Position numbers and translations under genes: made by a program. Below are positions 34,461 to 46,055 of a stretch of 64,000 bases of DNA, in pieces (position 1 is the first letter of the stretch; every line of letters begins with the position of its first letter). The notes under the pieces are model-generated. The model worked only from the letters and a program-made list of their open reading frames with translations, had not been told where the DNA came from and did no database searches. Source of the stretch: Streptomyces clavuligerus (GTDB lineage Bacteria > Actinomycetota > Actinomycetes > Streptomycetales > Streptomycetaceae); NCBI RefSeq assembly GCF_005519465.1, contig NZ_CP027858.1, positions 1,984,001 through 2,048,000 of the forward strand, given 5' to 3'.

Positions 34461-35476
34461 CGTCCCCGACCCCCACGAAGAACCTGCTCGACCCCGGCTT
34501 CGAGCTGACGCTGCGCCCGATGCGCTACCCGGACTTCTACGAGCGCTACCGGGACGCCATCAAGAACACCTGGACCGTCGAGGAGGTCGACCTCCACTCC
34601 GACGTGCCCGACCTGGCCAAGCTCAGCCCCGGTGAGCAGCATCTGATCGGGCGGCTCGTCGCCTTCTTCGCCACCGGTGACTCGATCGTCGCGAACAACC
34701 TGGTCCTGACGCTGTACAAGCACATCAACTCCCCCGAGGCCCGGCTGTACCTCAGCCGTCAGCTCTTCGAGGAGGCCGTGCACGTCCAGTTCTATCTGAC
34801 CCTGCTCGACACCTATCTCCCCGACCCGGAGGACCGCAACGCGGCCTTCGCCGCCGTGGAGAACATCCCGTCCATCCGGGAGAAGGCGCAGTTCTGCTTC
34901 CGCTGGATGGACTCGGTGGAGAAGCTGGACCAGCTGGAGACCCAGGCCGACCGCCGCCGTTTCCTGCTCAATCTGATCTGCTTCGCGGCGTGCATCGAGG
35001 GGCTGTTCTTCTACGGGGCCTTCGCCTATGTGTACTGGTTCCGCTCGCGCGGGCTGCTGCACGGTCTGGCCACCGGCACCAACTGGGTGTTCCGTGACGA
35101 GACGATGCACATGAACTTCGCCTTCGAGGTCGTGGACACGGTCCGCAAGGAGGAGCCGGAGCTGTTCGACGACGCCCTCCAGCAGCAGGTCACCGACATG
35201 CTGAAGGAGGCCGTGGAGGCGGAGCTCCAGTTCAGCCGGGATCTGTGCGGCGACGGTCTGCCGGGCATGAACACCGAGTCCATGCGCGAGTACCTCCAGT
35301 GCGTGGCCGACCAGCGGCTGGCCCGGCTGGGCTTCGCCCCGGTGTACGGCTCGGAGAACCCGTTCTCCTTCATGGAGCTCCAGGGCGTCCAGGAGCTGAC
35401 GAACTTCTTCGAGCGCCGTCCGTCCGCCTACCAGGTGGCGGTCGAGGGCTCGGTGGACCTCGGCGAGGACTTCTGA
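34457..35476 (+). CDS. nrdB: Class I ribonucleotide reductase beta subunit
   Basis: A 339-residue R2 subunit carrying the dimetal centre and, in class Ia, a tyrosyl radical. Metal-ligand regions are LFEEAVHVQFY, CIEGLFFYGAF and FRDETMHMNFAFE. A GTG start overlaps the nrdA stop. In S. coelicolor the operon is remembered to have a third gene, nrdS, but here a strong terminator follows nrdB, so nrdS is missing or elsewhere. The C-terminus ends in acidic SVDLGEDF, which should dock on NrdA. Confidence 0.95.
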   Translation: MTSPTPTKNLLDPGFELTLRPMRYPDFYERYRDAIKNTWTVEEVDLHSDVPDLAKLSPGEQHLIGRLVAFFATGDSIVANNLVLTLYKHINSPEARLYLSRQLFEEAVHVQFYLTLLDTYLPDPEDRNAAFAAVENIPSIREKAQFCFRWMDSVEKLDQLETQADRRRFLLNLICFAACIEGLFFYGAFAYVYWFRSRGLLHGLATGTNWVFRDETMHMNFAFEVVDTVRKEEPELFDDALQQQVTDMLKEAVEAELQFSRDLCGDGLPGMNTESMREYLQCVADQRLARLGFAPVYGSENPFSFMELQGVQELTNFFERRPSAYQVAVEGSVDLGEDF

Positions 35477-35498
35477 CCGGGGGCCCCTGACCCGTTTC

Positions 35499-35545
35499 CC
35501 ATGAGGAAGGGCCCCGTCCGTGGCGGACGGGGCCCTTCCTCATGG
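35499..35545. terminator. Long bidirectional terminator, nrdB / def
   Basis: A perfect 22-bp stem (arms 35499-35520 and 35524-35545; core GGAAGGGCCCCGTCCG) with a 3-base loop. It is the strongest hairpin in the window and lies between convergent nrdB and def. Confidence 0.95.
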
Positions 35546-35564
35546 CGTCGGGGCGGTACCGGGG

Positions 35565-36218
35565 TCAGTTGTTGGGGACGACCGGGTAGCGGGGGGTGCC
35601 CTCCGCCATCTGCCGCAGGGCGTCCTTGCGGTCCCGCTTGGAGAGCCGGTCGATGTAGAGCCGCCCGTAGAGGTGGTCCGTCTCGTGCTGGAGGCAGCGG
35701 GCGAAGTAGCCCGTGCCCCGGACCCGGATCGGGTTGCCGTGCAGGTCCTGGCCGGTGACCTCGGCGTAGTCGGGGCGGGCCAGCTCGGCGTAGGCCGTGG
35801 GCACGGAGAGGCAGCCCTCGTTGGCGTCGTCGAGCACCCGCCGCTCGGGCGGCAGCTCGGCCAGGACCGGGTTGACGACATGGCCGACATGGCGCACCCC
35901 GTCGTCGTCCGGGCAGTCGTAGACGAAGACCTTCCGGTCCACGCCGATCTGGTTGGCCGCGAGCCCCACGCCCTCGGCGGTGCGCTGGCTGGCGAACATG
36001 TCGTCGACCAGCCGCGCCAGCTCCTCGTCGAACGCGGTCACGTCCTGGCACTCCTGGTGGAGCACGGGATTGCCGACGACCGTGATGGGACGCGAGGTGC
36101 CCCGTTCGCGGAAGGCGAGCTCGCGCGCCTCGCAGTCCTCCGTGTCCACGACGAATCCCTCGTCGTCCACGGCAACGGTCTCGTTGACCTGCTGGTCCGT
36201 CTCCTGCTGCGACGCCAT
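35565..36218 (-). CDS. def: Peptide deformylase
   Basis: A 217-residue metalloenzyme removing the N-formyl group from nascent proteins. All three motifs are intact: GVGLAANQ (83-90), EGCLSV (134-139, metal ligand Cys136) and QHETDH (177-182, ligands His178 and His182, catalytic Glu179). The N-terminal 30 residues are acidic and not part of the fold, typical for one of the Streptomyces paralogues. ATG at 36218. No fmt gene is near, so it is one of several deformylases and a stand-alone gene. Confidence 0.94.
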   Translation of the reverse strand: MASQQETDQQVNETVAVDDEGFVVDTEDCEARELAFRERGTSRPITVVGNPVLHQECQDVTAFDEELARLVDDMFASQRTAEGVGLAANQIGVDRKVFVYDCPDDDGVRHVGHVVNPVLAELPPERRVLDDANEGCLSVPTAYAELARPDYAEVTGQDLHGNPIRVRGTGYFARCLQHETDHLYGRLYIDRLSKRDRKDALRQMAEGTPRYPVVPNN

Positions 36219-36292
36219 GTCTGCCGTACGCCTTCCTCGGTCCTCGGTGTTGAAGTGCGCTGGAAATGCGCTGTCAGCGGTGACCGTCCGGA

Positions 36293-36338
36293 GTCGGCCG
36301 GTCGCGCGTCGGCCGGTCGCCGAGCGGGTCGGCCGGTC
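36293..36338. repeat. Three copies of GTCGGCCGGTC upstream of def
   Basis: The 11-bp unit occurs at 36293-36303, 36308-36318 and 36328-36338, spaced 15 and 20 bp. It lies in the 217-bp spacer before def, so it may be an operator or merely slippage. Confidence 0.5.
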
Positions 36339-36435
36339 AGCCCGGGCCGGCCCCGCGTGTCGTCCGTGCCGTTCGCGTCGTCCGCTGTTCCTCGTACAGC
36401 CTACGGGCAGACGTCGGCACCGTGGCAGCGGACGG

Positions 36436-37539
36436 TCAGCACACCTCTTCGAGATCCCGCCACTCACGGGTGTCGGGGCTGTCGGCCACCCAGCCGTCGA
36501 GCAGCCCGCGCACCAGGGAGGCGGGGGCGGCTATCCCGCATTCGCGCTCCGCGGACCACAGCTCGCCCGAGGTGCGGTGGCCGAGCGGCCCGGGGTGCCC
36601 CGGCTCGCTGTGGTCGTGCGGGTCGAGGTGCTCGCCCTCGCCCTCCGCGCTCGGCATCCGGCTCTCGGAGCAGGAGCGGCAGAGCAGCCGCACGGACGAG
36701 GACCAGTCCTCGGCGGCGTAGCCCGCGTCGGACGCCAGCCGCTCCAGGGCGTCCCGGTCGGCCTCGGTCGCGGCCTCCAGGAGGACCACCCAGGTGGGCA
36801 CGGGTGAGGGCGCCCACAGCTCGATCTCGTCGAAGACGGGGTACGAGGGGCCCGCGGCGGTGGTCCGCTCCCCGTTGGGCACCCCGTCGTGGAGGACGAC
36901 CTCGCCCCAGCGGCGGCCGGAGGAGGGCAGCGGGATGGAGAGCACCTCCATCCGGGCCGGGTCGAGTCTGCGGCCCCAGACCACCTCGGCCTCGCCCTCG
37001 GGCGAGAGCCGTACGGCCGCGCTGCCGAGGTCCATGGTCAGCGGCCCGCCGCCGGCGCCCGCGCCGGAGCGGCCGGGGAGCCCGGGGACCCGCAGCCCGT
37101 ACGCCTGCCAGGCGCGGCGGGCCAGCGGCCAGTCCTGGAGGGCGGTGGCGGCGATGCCCACATTCCACCAGTCGGGGGCGCCCCCGTCCTTGTCGAGCAG
37201 GGCCACGGCCCGCAGCCCGGCGGCGCGTGCCTGCTCCCAGTCATGGCGGAACTTGTGCAGCAGCGCGAGGTTGAACCAGGACTCCGAGAGCCACGGCTCC
37301 AGATCGGCGGCCCTGGTCAGCAGCGCGCCCGCGTCCTCGTACCGGCCGTCGCCGATCAGCGTGAACGCGCGGTCGGTTGCCTGCCGCCACGAGGTGGACG
37401 GCCGATGCCGTACCTTCCCGAAGATCTTCACGATAACCGCCTGCCGGTCGTTCGGGTGATGGACCCGGACGCTGTTGGTGTGCTTCCTGACCTTGCTCTC
37501 GTGTGTCCGCTTGACGCTGGCCGTGCCTCTCTTTCGCAT
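36436..37539 (-). CDS. TPR-domain protein
   Basis: A 367-residue protein with tetratricopeptide-like repeats at about residues 50-145 ([60 protein letters not shown]). A C-terminal domain of about 200 residues follows ([20 protein letters not shown] and a CxxC-like LLCRSCSES), possibly binding metal. Function unknown. The first 35 residues are basic. A GTG at 37431 ([11 protein letters not shown]) is an alternative start. It lies downstream of the HD-GYP pair but separated by a GC-rich gap, so it is probably separate. Confidence 0.75.
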   Translation of the reverse strand: MRKRGTASVKRTHESKVRKHTNSVRVHHPNDRQAVIVKIFGKVRHRPSTSWRQATDRAFTLIGDGRYEDAGALLTRAADLEPWLSESWFNLALLHKFRHDWEQARAAGLRAVALLDKDGGAPDWWNVGIAATALQDWPLARRAWQAYGLRVPGLPGRSGAGAGGGPLTMDLGSAAVRLSPEGEAEVVWGRRLDPARMEVLSIPLPSSGRRWGEVVLHDGVPNGERTTAAGPSYPVFDEIELWAPSPVPTWVVLLEAATEADRDALERLASDAGYAAEDWSSSVRLLCRSCSESRMPSAEGEGEHLDPHDHSEPGHPGPLGHRTSGELWSAERECGIAAPASLVRGLLDGWVADSPDTREWRDLEEVC

Positions 37540-37614
37540 CCAACCATGCCTGCCTTAAGGCTGGCTCATTACCCATGGGTTACCCCTGGAGCAAAGGGTC
37601 CAGACCTCGTCGGA

Positions 37615-39155
<1,541 letters not shown>

Positions 39156-39159
<4 letters not shown>

Positions 39160-40574
39160 GCGGGCCCGCCCGGGGTGCGTGTGCGCCCCGCGACCCGTGC
39201 GGACTGGGCGGGGATCGCCCCGCCGGGCCCCTCGACCCGGCCGTCCGCGGGCCCCGCACGGGGCTTCGGCGGCTGCTGCCCGGTGGGGTCGTCGGCGGTG
39301 ACCTCACTCTCCCAGCCGTGCCGCTCCAACGCCCGGACCAGGGCTTCCACCATCCGCGGATCGAAATGGGAGCCCGCGCAGCGCCGCAGTTCCGCGAGGG
39401 CCACCGGGACCGGGCGGGCCCGGGAGTACGAACGGGTCGAGGTCATCGCGTCGAACGCGTCCGCGACGGCGACCACCCGGGCGAACTCGGGGATGCGCTC
39501 CCCCGCGAGTCCGCAGGGGTAGCCGGTGCCGTCCATCCGTTCATGGTGGTGGAGGATCGCGCTCCTGGCCTCGCCGAGGAAACCGATGCCGCGCACGATC
39601 TCATGGCCGTACTCGGGGTGGAGCTGGATCACCCGGCGTTCGTCGTCGGTCAGCGGCCCCTCCTTGCGCAGTACCCGGGTCGGCACCCCGAGCTTGCCCA
39701 CGTCATGGAGAATCCCGGCGAAGCGGATCACCTCGACCCGGCGTTCGTCCCAGTTCAGCTCGCGGGCGATGAGCACCGAGGCCCGGCCGACCCGTTCGCT
39801 GTGGCCCCGGGTGTAGCGGTCCTTGAGGTCGACGGCCTGCACCAGGGCGCGGATGGTGGCCTGGTGGGCGGAGCGCTCGCGGTGGTACTGCTGGAAGAGC
39901 CAGCAGGAGATGTACATCGGCAGCAGCACGAAGAGCGCGGAGACCGGCCCGTACGGGCTGGTCCACAGGACCGCCATCATCAGCCCGGCGAGCCCGTGCA
40001 CCAGATGGGGGACGAGGGAGCGCAGCACGAGTCCGCGCCAGGCGGTGGGCGCGGGCTGCCGTTCGGCCGCCGCGAGGATGCCCGCTTCGAGAACGGTGAG
40101 CACCAGACAGAAGGTGACGGCGGCGGCCGCGGCGGGGAGCAGCGCGAACGGGAAGTGCGGACTGTGCTGTCCGTCGAGGGCGGTTCTGCCGCCGAGCAGG
40201 GCGTCCGCGGTGGCGGCGCTCCAGGTGGCGAGGGCGAGCTGGGCGGCGCGCCAGACGCGGCGCACGGCGGCGGGTCCGCCTGCGACCGGGCCCAGCGCCG
40301 CCCCGGGCACGGCGACCAGCGCGGCGGCGGCGGGCGGCAGCAGAAAGGCGGCGGCCAGCAGCACCGGGAAGAAGGACCCGGCGTTCACCGGCAGGGCGGG
40401 GCCCGGACAGCGGCGGCGGGAGGGCATCTCGCAGCCCGCGTAGAGCAGGGCGAGCAGGGCCACGACGCACCAGCCGACGCGGTTCTCCTGCCAGAGCGCG
40501 GGCAGTGCGCACGCCACCGCGCAGAGCAGGGCGCAGAGAATGTACGCGCGTGCCGTCGCCGGTACGGAGCCCAC
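39156..40574 (-). CDS. HD-GYP domain cyclic-di-GMP phosphodiesterase, membrane-bound
   Basis: A 472-residue protein. The N-terminal half (1-225) holds about seven to eight membrane spans. The cytosolic HD-GYP domain has HD at 290-291 (GILHDVGK), HHE at 343-345 and DGTGYP at 348-353, with VVAVADAFDAM and the C-terminal FDPRMVEALV, so it is expected to hydrolyse cyclic-di-GMP. That second messenger controls Streptomyces development through BldD. From memory S. coelicolor SCO5218, beside rsrA (SCO5217), is this protein. It is first in a two-gene operon with the degenerate HD gene. GTG/ATG at 40574 has weak ribosome site. Confidence 0.88.
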
Positions 40575-40678
40575 GGCGCCGCCCCCCTTCGCATCTCGCG
40601 CGTCACGCTAGCGAGTTGAGGGGGCGGGTGCGGCCGGGGCGACCGTGGTTCGCACAGACGAGTGACGGTTGGTACGTA

Positions 40679-40719
40679 CGAAGAGGGCGTGCCGTGACGG
40701 ACACGGCACACCCTCTTCG
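40679..40719 (-). terminator. rsrA terminator
   Basis: CGAAGAGGGCGTGCCGTG (40679-40696) pairs with 40702-40719 with a single mismatch on the plus strand, which is a G-U pair in the minus-strand transcript. It starts 56 bases after the rsrA stop. Confidence 0.85.
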
Positions 40720-40774
40720 CACACGCTTGCGGCGTACGGTCGTACGGCCAGTCGAGCGTGGTGTTCCCCGGCGG

Positions 40775-41161
40775 TCAGTCCGCTCCGGGAGCCTCCCGGA
40801 CGGGGGCCTCCTCGCGGGCCGTGGCGCTCTCCGGGACGGAGGCGCCCTCGCGGGCCGGGGCCTCCCCGGGGACCGTGACGGTCAGCTCCTCCTCCGGGAC
40901 GGCGTGGCCGGAGCGGATCAGATCGATCCGCCCCATGACCTTCGCCCGCAGGTCGGAGGGGACGTCGTCATGGCCGCAGCACCGCTTGACCAGCTTCTTG
41001 ACCGCCTGCTCCAGACCGTACTTCTCCAGGCAGGGGGAGCACTCCTCGAAGTGCGTCTCGAACTTGGTGCAGTCGCTGTCCGGCATTTCCCGGTCAAGGA
41101 ACTCATAGAGATGGTCGAGCACCTCCGAGCAGTCCGTCTCGTGCGGGTCTCCGCAGCTCAT
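40775..41161 (-). CDS. rsrA: Zinc-binding redox anti-sigma factor RsrA
   Basis: A 128-residue ZAS anti-sigma factor. Cys11, His37, Cys41 and Cys44 match the S. coelicolor zinc site position for position. Under disulfide stress Cys11 forms a bond with one of the C-terminal pair, zinc leaves and SigR is freed. Residues 60-62 (RCC) add the other conserved cysteines. The C-terminal 30 residues are Glu/Pro-rich and disordered. ATG at 41161 overlaps the sigR stop by four bases, giving coupled translation and stoichiometric control. Confidence 0.97.
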   Translation of the reverse strand: MSCGDPHETDCSEVLDHLYEFLDREMPDSDCTKFETHFEECSPCLEKYGLEQAVKKLVKRCCGHDDVPSDLRAKVMGRIDLIRSGHAVPEEELTVTVPGEAPAREGASVPESATAREEAPVREAPGAD

Positions 41162-41994
41162 GAGCCCGAACCTTTCGCTTCGTCCGACTCCCCCGCACCG
41201 GCCGGGACGAGTCCGCGCTCCCGCGCGTAGTCCTCCAGCATGCCGCGCAGCTGGCGGCGGCCCCGGTGCAGACGGGACATCACCGTACCGATGGGGGTAC
41301 CCATGATGTCCGCGATCTCCTTGTAGGCAAAGCCTTCGACGTCCGCGAGGTAGACGGCGATGCGGAACTCCTCGGGAATGGCCTGGAGCGCGCCCTTCAC
41401 ATCGGAGTCCGGCAGATGGTCGAGCGCCTGGGACTCGGCGGAGCGCAGCCCGGTCGACATGTGCGACTCGGCGCGCGCGAGCTGCCAGTCCTCGATCTCC
41501 TCGGCGGCGCTGCGCTGCGGCTCCCGCTGCTTCTTGCGGTAGGAGTTGATGAACGTGTTGGTCAGAATCCGGTAGAGCCACGCCTTGAGGTTGGTGCCCT
41601 CGCGGAACTGGTGGAACGACCCGTATGCCTTGGCGAAGGTCTCCTGCACCAGGTCCTCGGCGTCGGCCGGGTTCCGCGTCATGCGCAGCGCGGCGGAGTA
41701 CATCTGGTCGAGGTAGCCGAGGGCGTCGCGCTCGAAGCGCGCGTTCCGCTCGGCAGCCGTCTCCGCAGGCTGTACCGTCTGGCCGTCTTCGGTCCCAGTG
41801 ACCGGACCCACCTCCTTCGACGATCCGGGCCCGGGTGCGGACCCGCTCGTTTCGGAGAATAGTCGACCTTCCGCCGAAGGCTCCTGTCGATCGGTGGTGC
41901 CCGGCGCCCGGCGGCCGGCCGTCCTCGCCGCGGTGAGCACGGTCCACTCCAGGTCAGCGGGGCGCGTGCGGCCGGGGCAGATGGTCGAAGCCAT
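41158..41994 (-). CDS. sigR: ECF sigma factor SigR (thiol-oxidative stress)
   Basis: An ECF sigma factor controlling the thioredoxin and mycothiol response. The long form starts at ATG 41994 (278 residues); the short form starts at GTG 41811 (217 residues), preceded by AAGGAG. S. coelicolor makes both: a stable housekeeping SigR and an inducible, unstable SigR' from an upstream promoter. The extra N-terminus here is 61 residues. Region 2 contains [20 protein letters not shown] and region 4 contains [21 protein letters not shown] SigR promoter lies upstream. Confidence 0.96.
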   Translation of the reverse strand: MASTICPGRTRPADLEWTVLTAARTAGRRAPGTTDRQEPSAEGRLFSETSGSAPGPGSSKEVGPVTGTEDGQTVQPAETAAERNARFERDALGYLDQMYSAALRMTRNPADAEDLVQETFAKAYGSFHQFREGTNLKAWLYRILTNTFINSYRKKQREPQRSAAEEIEDWQLARAESHMSTGLRSAESQALDHLPDSDVKGALQAIPEEFRIAVYLADVEGFAYKEIADIMGTPIGTVMSRLHRGRRQLRGMLEDYARERGLVPAGAGESDEAKGSGS

Positions 41995-42045
41995 GCGCGG
42001 GACTCCCTACTCCATGCTCTGTTCCTGACGTCCTGACACTCGCTG

Positions 42046-42073
42046 CAACAGAGCGGAGCGCCGTGTCATTCCC
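42046..42073 (-). promoter_or_regulatory. SigR-dependent autoregulatory promoter of sigR
   Basis: On the minus strand GGGAAT (42073-42068) and GTTG (42049-42046) are separated by exactly 18 bases, the consensus SigR promoter. It lies 52 bp upstream of the long sigR start and overlaps the last codons of the upstream hydrolase (stop at 42066). Confidence 0.93.
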
Positions 42074-42749
42074 GCAGGGACCGGAGCCAGGCACGGACCG
42101 CGTCTGTGATCGTTGTCACGGTCTGCTCCTCGGTGATACCCGATCGCTTGGGGACGGCGAAGCCGTGGTCGGCGGCCGGGACCTCGGTCAGCCCGTACGG
42201 GCCGTCGGGGAACTCCGGCGGCTTGCCGAAGGAGTCGGCCGCGCCCTGGACGACCAGTGTGGGCAGGGCGGTGCCGAGGAGTTCGGCGGCGCGGGAGCGC
42301 TCGGGGCGGCCGGGCGGGTGGAGCGGGAAGGAGAGGGCGAGCACGGCGACGGCGCCCAGCTCGCGGCCGGTGCGACAGGCGACGCGGGCCCCGGCGCTGC
42401 GTCCGCCCGCGATCACGGGGAGACCGGGGCGCAGCAGGGCGGGCCACAGTCCGCGCCAGGCGGTGTCGAGCGTGGCGGGGGCGGCGGCGACCTTCTTGCC
42501 CGCGACCCGCCAGGGCTGCTCCACCAGGGCGACGGTGACGCCGTCGGCGGGGAGTGTGCGGGCGATGCCGAGGAGGTCGCGGGTCGCGGTGCCGCCGCCC
42601 GCGCCGTGGCCGAGCGCGAGGACGAGCCGGGGGCGGGCGGCGGGGTACCAGGCGATCCGGGCGGTGCCGGGGGGACCGGTGTCGACGGTCTCGGTGCCGC
42701 CGGGGCTCCCGGGGCCCTGGGGTGCGGTGTCTGTTCCGTGTGGGGTCAC
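42066..42749 (-). CDS. Alpha/beta-hydrolase of the KANL3/Tex30 family
   Basis: A 227-residue soluble serine hydrolase. GHGAGGG forms the oxyanion loop, the nucleophile is Ser118 in GGRSAGARVA, the acid is Asp172 (QGAADSFG) and the histidine is His195 (ADHGFAVP). Substrate unknown. The first 25 residues are Gly/Pro-rich. It precedes sigR on the same strand; the sigR promoter is inside its 3' end, so transcription can be shared or separate. Confidence 0.85.
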   Translation of the reverse strand: MTPHGTDTAPQGPGSPGGTETVDTGPPGTARIAWYPAARPRLVLALGHGAGGGTATRDLLGIARTLPADGVTVALVEQPWRVAGKKVAAAPATLDTAWRGLWPALLRPGLPVIAGGRSAGARVACRTGRELGAVAVLALSFPLHPPGRPERSRAAELLGTALPTLVVQGAADSFGKPPEFPDGPYGLTEVPAADHGFAVPKRSGITEEQTVTTITDAVRAWLRSLRE

Positions 42750-42780
42750 GGGGCCATCCTGCCTCCGGCCGGGCCACCCG

Positions 42781-43605
42781 TCAGAAGAGCGTGCCTTCCT
42801 CCGGCCCCTCCAGTTCCGTCAGCAGCTCGGGTCCGTTGTTGCGGACGTTGCTGACCGCCGTCGTCACCGCGTACGCCCGCATCAGCCCCTCCGGCGGCGG
42901 CTCCAGCAGCGGGCGCAGCCGTTCGACGTCCGTCCGCGCCGGGTCGAGCCAGGCGTCCCAGCGGTCGGGGGTGAGCATGAGCGGCATCCGGGGGTGGATG
43001 TCGGCCAGTGTGTGCGGCCCCTCCGCCGGGGCCACCCCGAGCGGCCCCTGCTCCGCCTCGGTGGTCAGCACGGTGCACGTGGCCCACCAGGCCCTGGGGT
43101 GCCCGTCCGGCAGGGTCCGGTCCCGCCAGAACTCGTACAGACCCGCCATCGCGAGGACCGAGCCGTCCGCCGGGGTGACGAAGTACGGCTGCTTCCGGGG
43201 CCGCTTCCGCCGGCCCTGTTCCTCCAGCTCCCGTTCGCCGCCTCCGGTCACCCACTCGTAATAGCCGTCGGCGGGCAGGATGCACCGCCGGGCCGCGAAC
43301 GGGCCGCGGAACGAGGGCTTCTCGTGGACGGTCTCGGAGCGGGCGTTGATCATCCGGGCCGCTCCCTCCGGGGTCTTCGCCCAGGACGGGACGAGCCCCC
43401 AGCGCAGTCTGCGGAGCTGGCGAACCGGACGACGGTCCTCCGCGTCTTTCAGAGGGCGTTCCAGAATCGCGTAGACCTCCTTGGTGGGGGCCACGTTCCA
43501 GTCCGGTGCCAGGGTCTCCTCGCCGAAGTCGGAGCCGAAGCTCCGCACATCGAAGAGTCCCGCCAGGTCCTCGGGCCCACGACTGGCCGCATACCGTCCG
43601 CACAT
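42781..43605 (-). CDS. SRAP-domain abasic-site protein (YedK/HMCES-like)
   Basis: A 274-residue SOS response-associated peptidase fold protein that crosslinks to abasic sites in single-stranded DNA, protecting them. Start is ATG at 43605 so that the catalytic cysteine is Cys2 (MCGRYA), exposed after Met removal. WNVAPTKEV, ARSETVHEKPSF and DIHPRMPLML supply the other active-site residues. It lies 31 bp upstream of the hydrolase on the minus strand and is divergent from an M50 peptidase. Confidence 0.92.
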   Translation of the reverse strand: MCGRYAASRGPEDLAGLFDVRSFGSDFGEETLAPDWNVAPTKEVYAILERPLKDAEDRRPVRQLRRLRWGLVPSWAKTPEGAARMINARSETVHEKPSFRGPFAARRCILPADGYYEWVTGGGERELEEQGRRKRPRKQPYFVTPADGSVLAMAGLYEFWRDRTLPDGHPRAWWATCTVLTTEAEQGPLGVAPAEGPHTLADIHPRMPLMLTPDRWDAWLDPARTDVERLRPLLEPPPEGLMRAYAVTTAVSNVRNNGPELLTELEGPEEGTLF

Positions 43606-43654
43606 GAGTGCCACACTGCCACTCCCGCCCGTCCCGTAAGGAGCCGCCCCAGAA

Positions 43655-44473
43655 ATGGAAAGCATCTATTCCGCTTTCATCGGCGCAGGACCGGACGGCC
43701 CGTCCCGCACCGCCGCCGACGGAACGGGCCCCGTGTCCCTTCTCGGCAGCGCCTCCCCGGGCGGACTGTGGGACCGGCTCTCCGGTACCCAGCCGATGCC
43801 GGAGACCTGGCTGATCGTCGCGACGGCGCTGCTCGCGCTCGCCCTCGTCCTGCCCCGGCCGGTGTGGCGGGTGACCCGGAACGCCGTCACCGTCGCCCAC
43901 GAGGGCGGCCACGGTCTGGTCGCCCTGCTCACCGGGCGCAGCCTGGAGGGCATACGGCTGCACTCCGACACCAGCGGGCTGACGGTGAGCCGGGGCAGGC
44001 CGACCGGCCTCGGCATGATCCTCACCGCGGCGGCCGGTTACACCGCCCCACCGCTGCTCGGCCTCGGCGGCGCCTGGCTGCTCGCGGCGGACCGGATCAC
44101 CCTGCTGCTGTGGGCGGCCACCGCCCTGCTGCTCGCCCTCCTGGTGATGGTCCGCAACGCGTACGGGGCGCTCGTGGTGGTCCTCACCGGTGCGGCCTTC
44201 CTGCTCGTCTCCTGGCTGGCGACGGCACAGACGCAGGCCGCCTTCGCGTACACCGCCGTCTGGTTCCTGCTGCTGGGCGGGGTGCGCCCGGCCTTCGAGC
44301 TCCAGTCCAAGCGGCGGCACGGCGGCGCTCCCGACTCGGACGCCGACCAGCTCTCCCGGCTCACCGGGGTCCCTGTGGGGCTCTGGTTCCTCTTCTTCCA
44401 CACGGTCTCGCTCTGCTCGCTGATCGGCGGCGGGCGATGGCTGCTCGCACCCTGGCTCGCCGAGCTGGGGTGA
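43655..44473 (+). CDS. M50-family membrane metallopeptidase
   Basis: A 272-residue membrane protein with a site-2-protease-like HEGGH zinc motif (His82-His86) inside the second hydrophobic region. There are five to six spans in total and no PDZ domain. The N-terminal 45 residues are cytosolic and Gly/Pro-rich. The second zinc-ligand motif (NxxPxPxLDG) of classical S2P is not seen, so catalytic activity is not certain. The ATG at 43655 directly precedes MESIYSAFIG. No neighbouring substrate is obvious. Confidence 0.8.
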   Translation: MESIYSAFIGAGPDGPSRTAADGTGPVSLLGSASPGGLWDRLSGTQPMPETWLIVATALLALALVLPRPVWRVTRNAVTVAHEGGHGLVALLTGRSLEGIRLHSDTSGLTVSRGRPTGLGMILTAAAGYTAPPLLGLGGAWLLAADRITLLLWAATALLLALLVMVRNAYGALVVVLTGAAFLLVSWLATAQTQAAFAYTAVWFLLLGGVRPAFELQSKRRHGGAPDSDADQLSRLTGVPVGLWFLFFHTVSLCSLIGGGRWLLAPWLAELG

Positions 44474-44720
44474 GCCCCCGCACGATCACGCGGCACCGCA
44501 CCGCGGCACGCGGCACCTCGCAGCACGCCGCACCGCAGCACCTCGTAGCACGCCCTGTCGCACCGCACGGTCCCACCACACCGTCGCACCGCACGACCGG
44601 GTCCCGGCCGGCCGGAGCCGGTGACGCACCGTATCCGCCCCTACCACTCAACGATTACGCCCCGGTTTCGGCGTATTTGATCAAGATCGCGGCCTCCGGC
44701 GAGCCACTAAAGTAAGGCCC
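44474..44720. repeat. Repeat-rich spacer before aroA
   Basis: The stretch 44480-44600 is built of imperfect GCACC/AGCACG units. A perfect 13-bp repeat GTCGCACCGCACG is at 44557-44569 and 44583-44595. From about 44650 the sequence is less GC-rich (TTTGATCAAGATC) and must hold the aroA promoter. TAAGG precedes the aroA ATG. Confidence 0.55.
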
Positions 44721-46043
44721 ATGACCGAAGCTCCCGCGCACCCCGCCCTCTGGCCCGCCCCCTCCGCGAGCGGAGCCGTCGACGCGACGGTGACCGTGCC
44801 CGGGTCGAAGTCGGTCACCAACCGCGCCCTGGTGCTGGCCGCCCTCGCCGCCGAGCCCGGCTGGCTGCGCCGCCCCCTGCGCTCCCGCGACACCCTGCTG
44901 ATGGCCCAGGCCCTGCGCGCCCTCGGCGTCGGCATCGAGGAAGGCGTGGGACCGGACGGCGAGGGCGAGTCCTGGCGGGTCATCCCCGCCGGTCTGCACG
45001 GCCCCGCCACCGTCGACGTCGGCAACGCGGGCACGGTGATGCGCTTCCTGCCGCCCGTCGCCACCCTGGCCGACGGCCCCGTCCGCTTCGACGGGGACCC
45101 CCGTTCCCATGAACGCCCCCTGCACGGAGTGATCGACGCCCTGCGCGCCCTCGGCGCCCGGATCGACGACGAGGGCCGCGGCGCCCTGCCCCTGACCGTG
45201 CACGGCAGCGGCGCCCTCGACGGCGGGCGGGTCGAGATAGACGCCTCCTCGTCCTCCCAGTTCGTCTCCGCGCTGCTGCTCTCCGGGCCCCGTTTCAACC
45301 AGGGGGTCGAGGTGCGCCACATTGGCGCCCGGCTGCCCTCGATGCCGCACATCCGGATGACCGTCGACATGCTGCGCGCGGTCGGCGCCCAGGTGGACGA
45401 GCCGGAGACCGGCGGCGAGCCCAACGTCTGGCGGGTCTCCCCCTCCGCCGTCCTCGGCCGGGACATCACCATCGAGCCCGACCTGTCGAACGCCCAGCCC
45501 TTCCTCGCCGCCGCGCTGGTCACCGGCGGCCGGGTCACCGTCCCCGACTGGCCCTTCACCACCACCCAGCCCGGTGACGCGCTGCGCACGATCTTCACCG
45601 GGATGGGCGGCTCCTGCGAGCTGACCGACCGGGGCCTGACCTTCACCGGCTCCGGCCGGGTCCGGGGCATCGACGTCGACCTGAGCGAGGTCGGCGAGCT
45701 GACCCCCGGCATCGCGGCGGTCGCGGCCCTCGCCGACTCCCCCTCCACCCTGCGCGGCGTCGCCCATCTGCGGCTCCACGAGACCGACCGGCTGGCGGCG
45801 CTCACCAAGGAGATCAACAACCTGGGCGGTGACGTCACCGAGACCGAGGACGGGCTGCACATCCGCCCCCGCCCGCTGCACGGCGGCGTCTTCCACACCT
45901 ACGACGACCACCGGATGGCCACCGCCGGAGCGATCATCGGCCTCGCGGTCGAGGGCGTCGAGATCGAGAACGTGGCGACCACCGCCAAGACCCTCCCCGA
46001 CTTCCCCCGGATGTGGACCACCATGCTCGGAGCGGAAAGCTGA
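44721..46043 (+). CDS. aroA: 3-phosphoshikimate 1-carboxyvinyltransferase (EPSP synthase)
   Basis: A 440-residue enzyme of the shikimate pathway joining phosphoenolpyruvate to shikimate-3-phosphate. [55 protein letters not shown] and [15 protein letters not shown] are all conserved. The N-terminal lysine of GSKS and the GNAGT loop bind phosphoenolpyruvate. It is 12 bp upstream of rsgA, likely a two-gene operon. Confidence 0.96.
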   Translation: MTEAPAHPALWPAPSASGAVDATVTVPGSKSVTNRALVLAALAAEPGWLRRPLRSRDTLLMAQALRALGVGIEEGVGPDGEGESWRVIPAGLHGPATVDVGNAGTVMRFLPPVATLADGPVRFDGDPRSHERPLHGVIDALRALGARIDDEGRGALPLTVHGSGALDGGRVEIDASSSSQFVSALLLSGPRFNQGVEVRHIGARLPSMPHIRMTVDMLRAVGAQVDEPETGGEPNVWRVSPSAVLGRDITIEPDLSNAQPFLAAALVTGGRVTVPDWPFTTTQPGDALRTIFTGMGGSCELTDRGLTFTGSGRVRGIDVDLSEVGELTPGIAAVAALADSPSTLRGVAHLRLHETDRLAALTKEINNLGGDVTETEDGLHIRPRPLHGGVFHTYDDHRMATAGAIIGLAVEGVEIENVATTAKTLPDFPRMWTTMLGAES

Positions 46044-46055
46044 ACGGGAACTGAC

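Noticed and set aside
35501..35758. Small plus-strand frame starting in the nrdB/def hairpin
   Set aside because: Starts in the terminator stem and is antisense to def.
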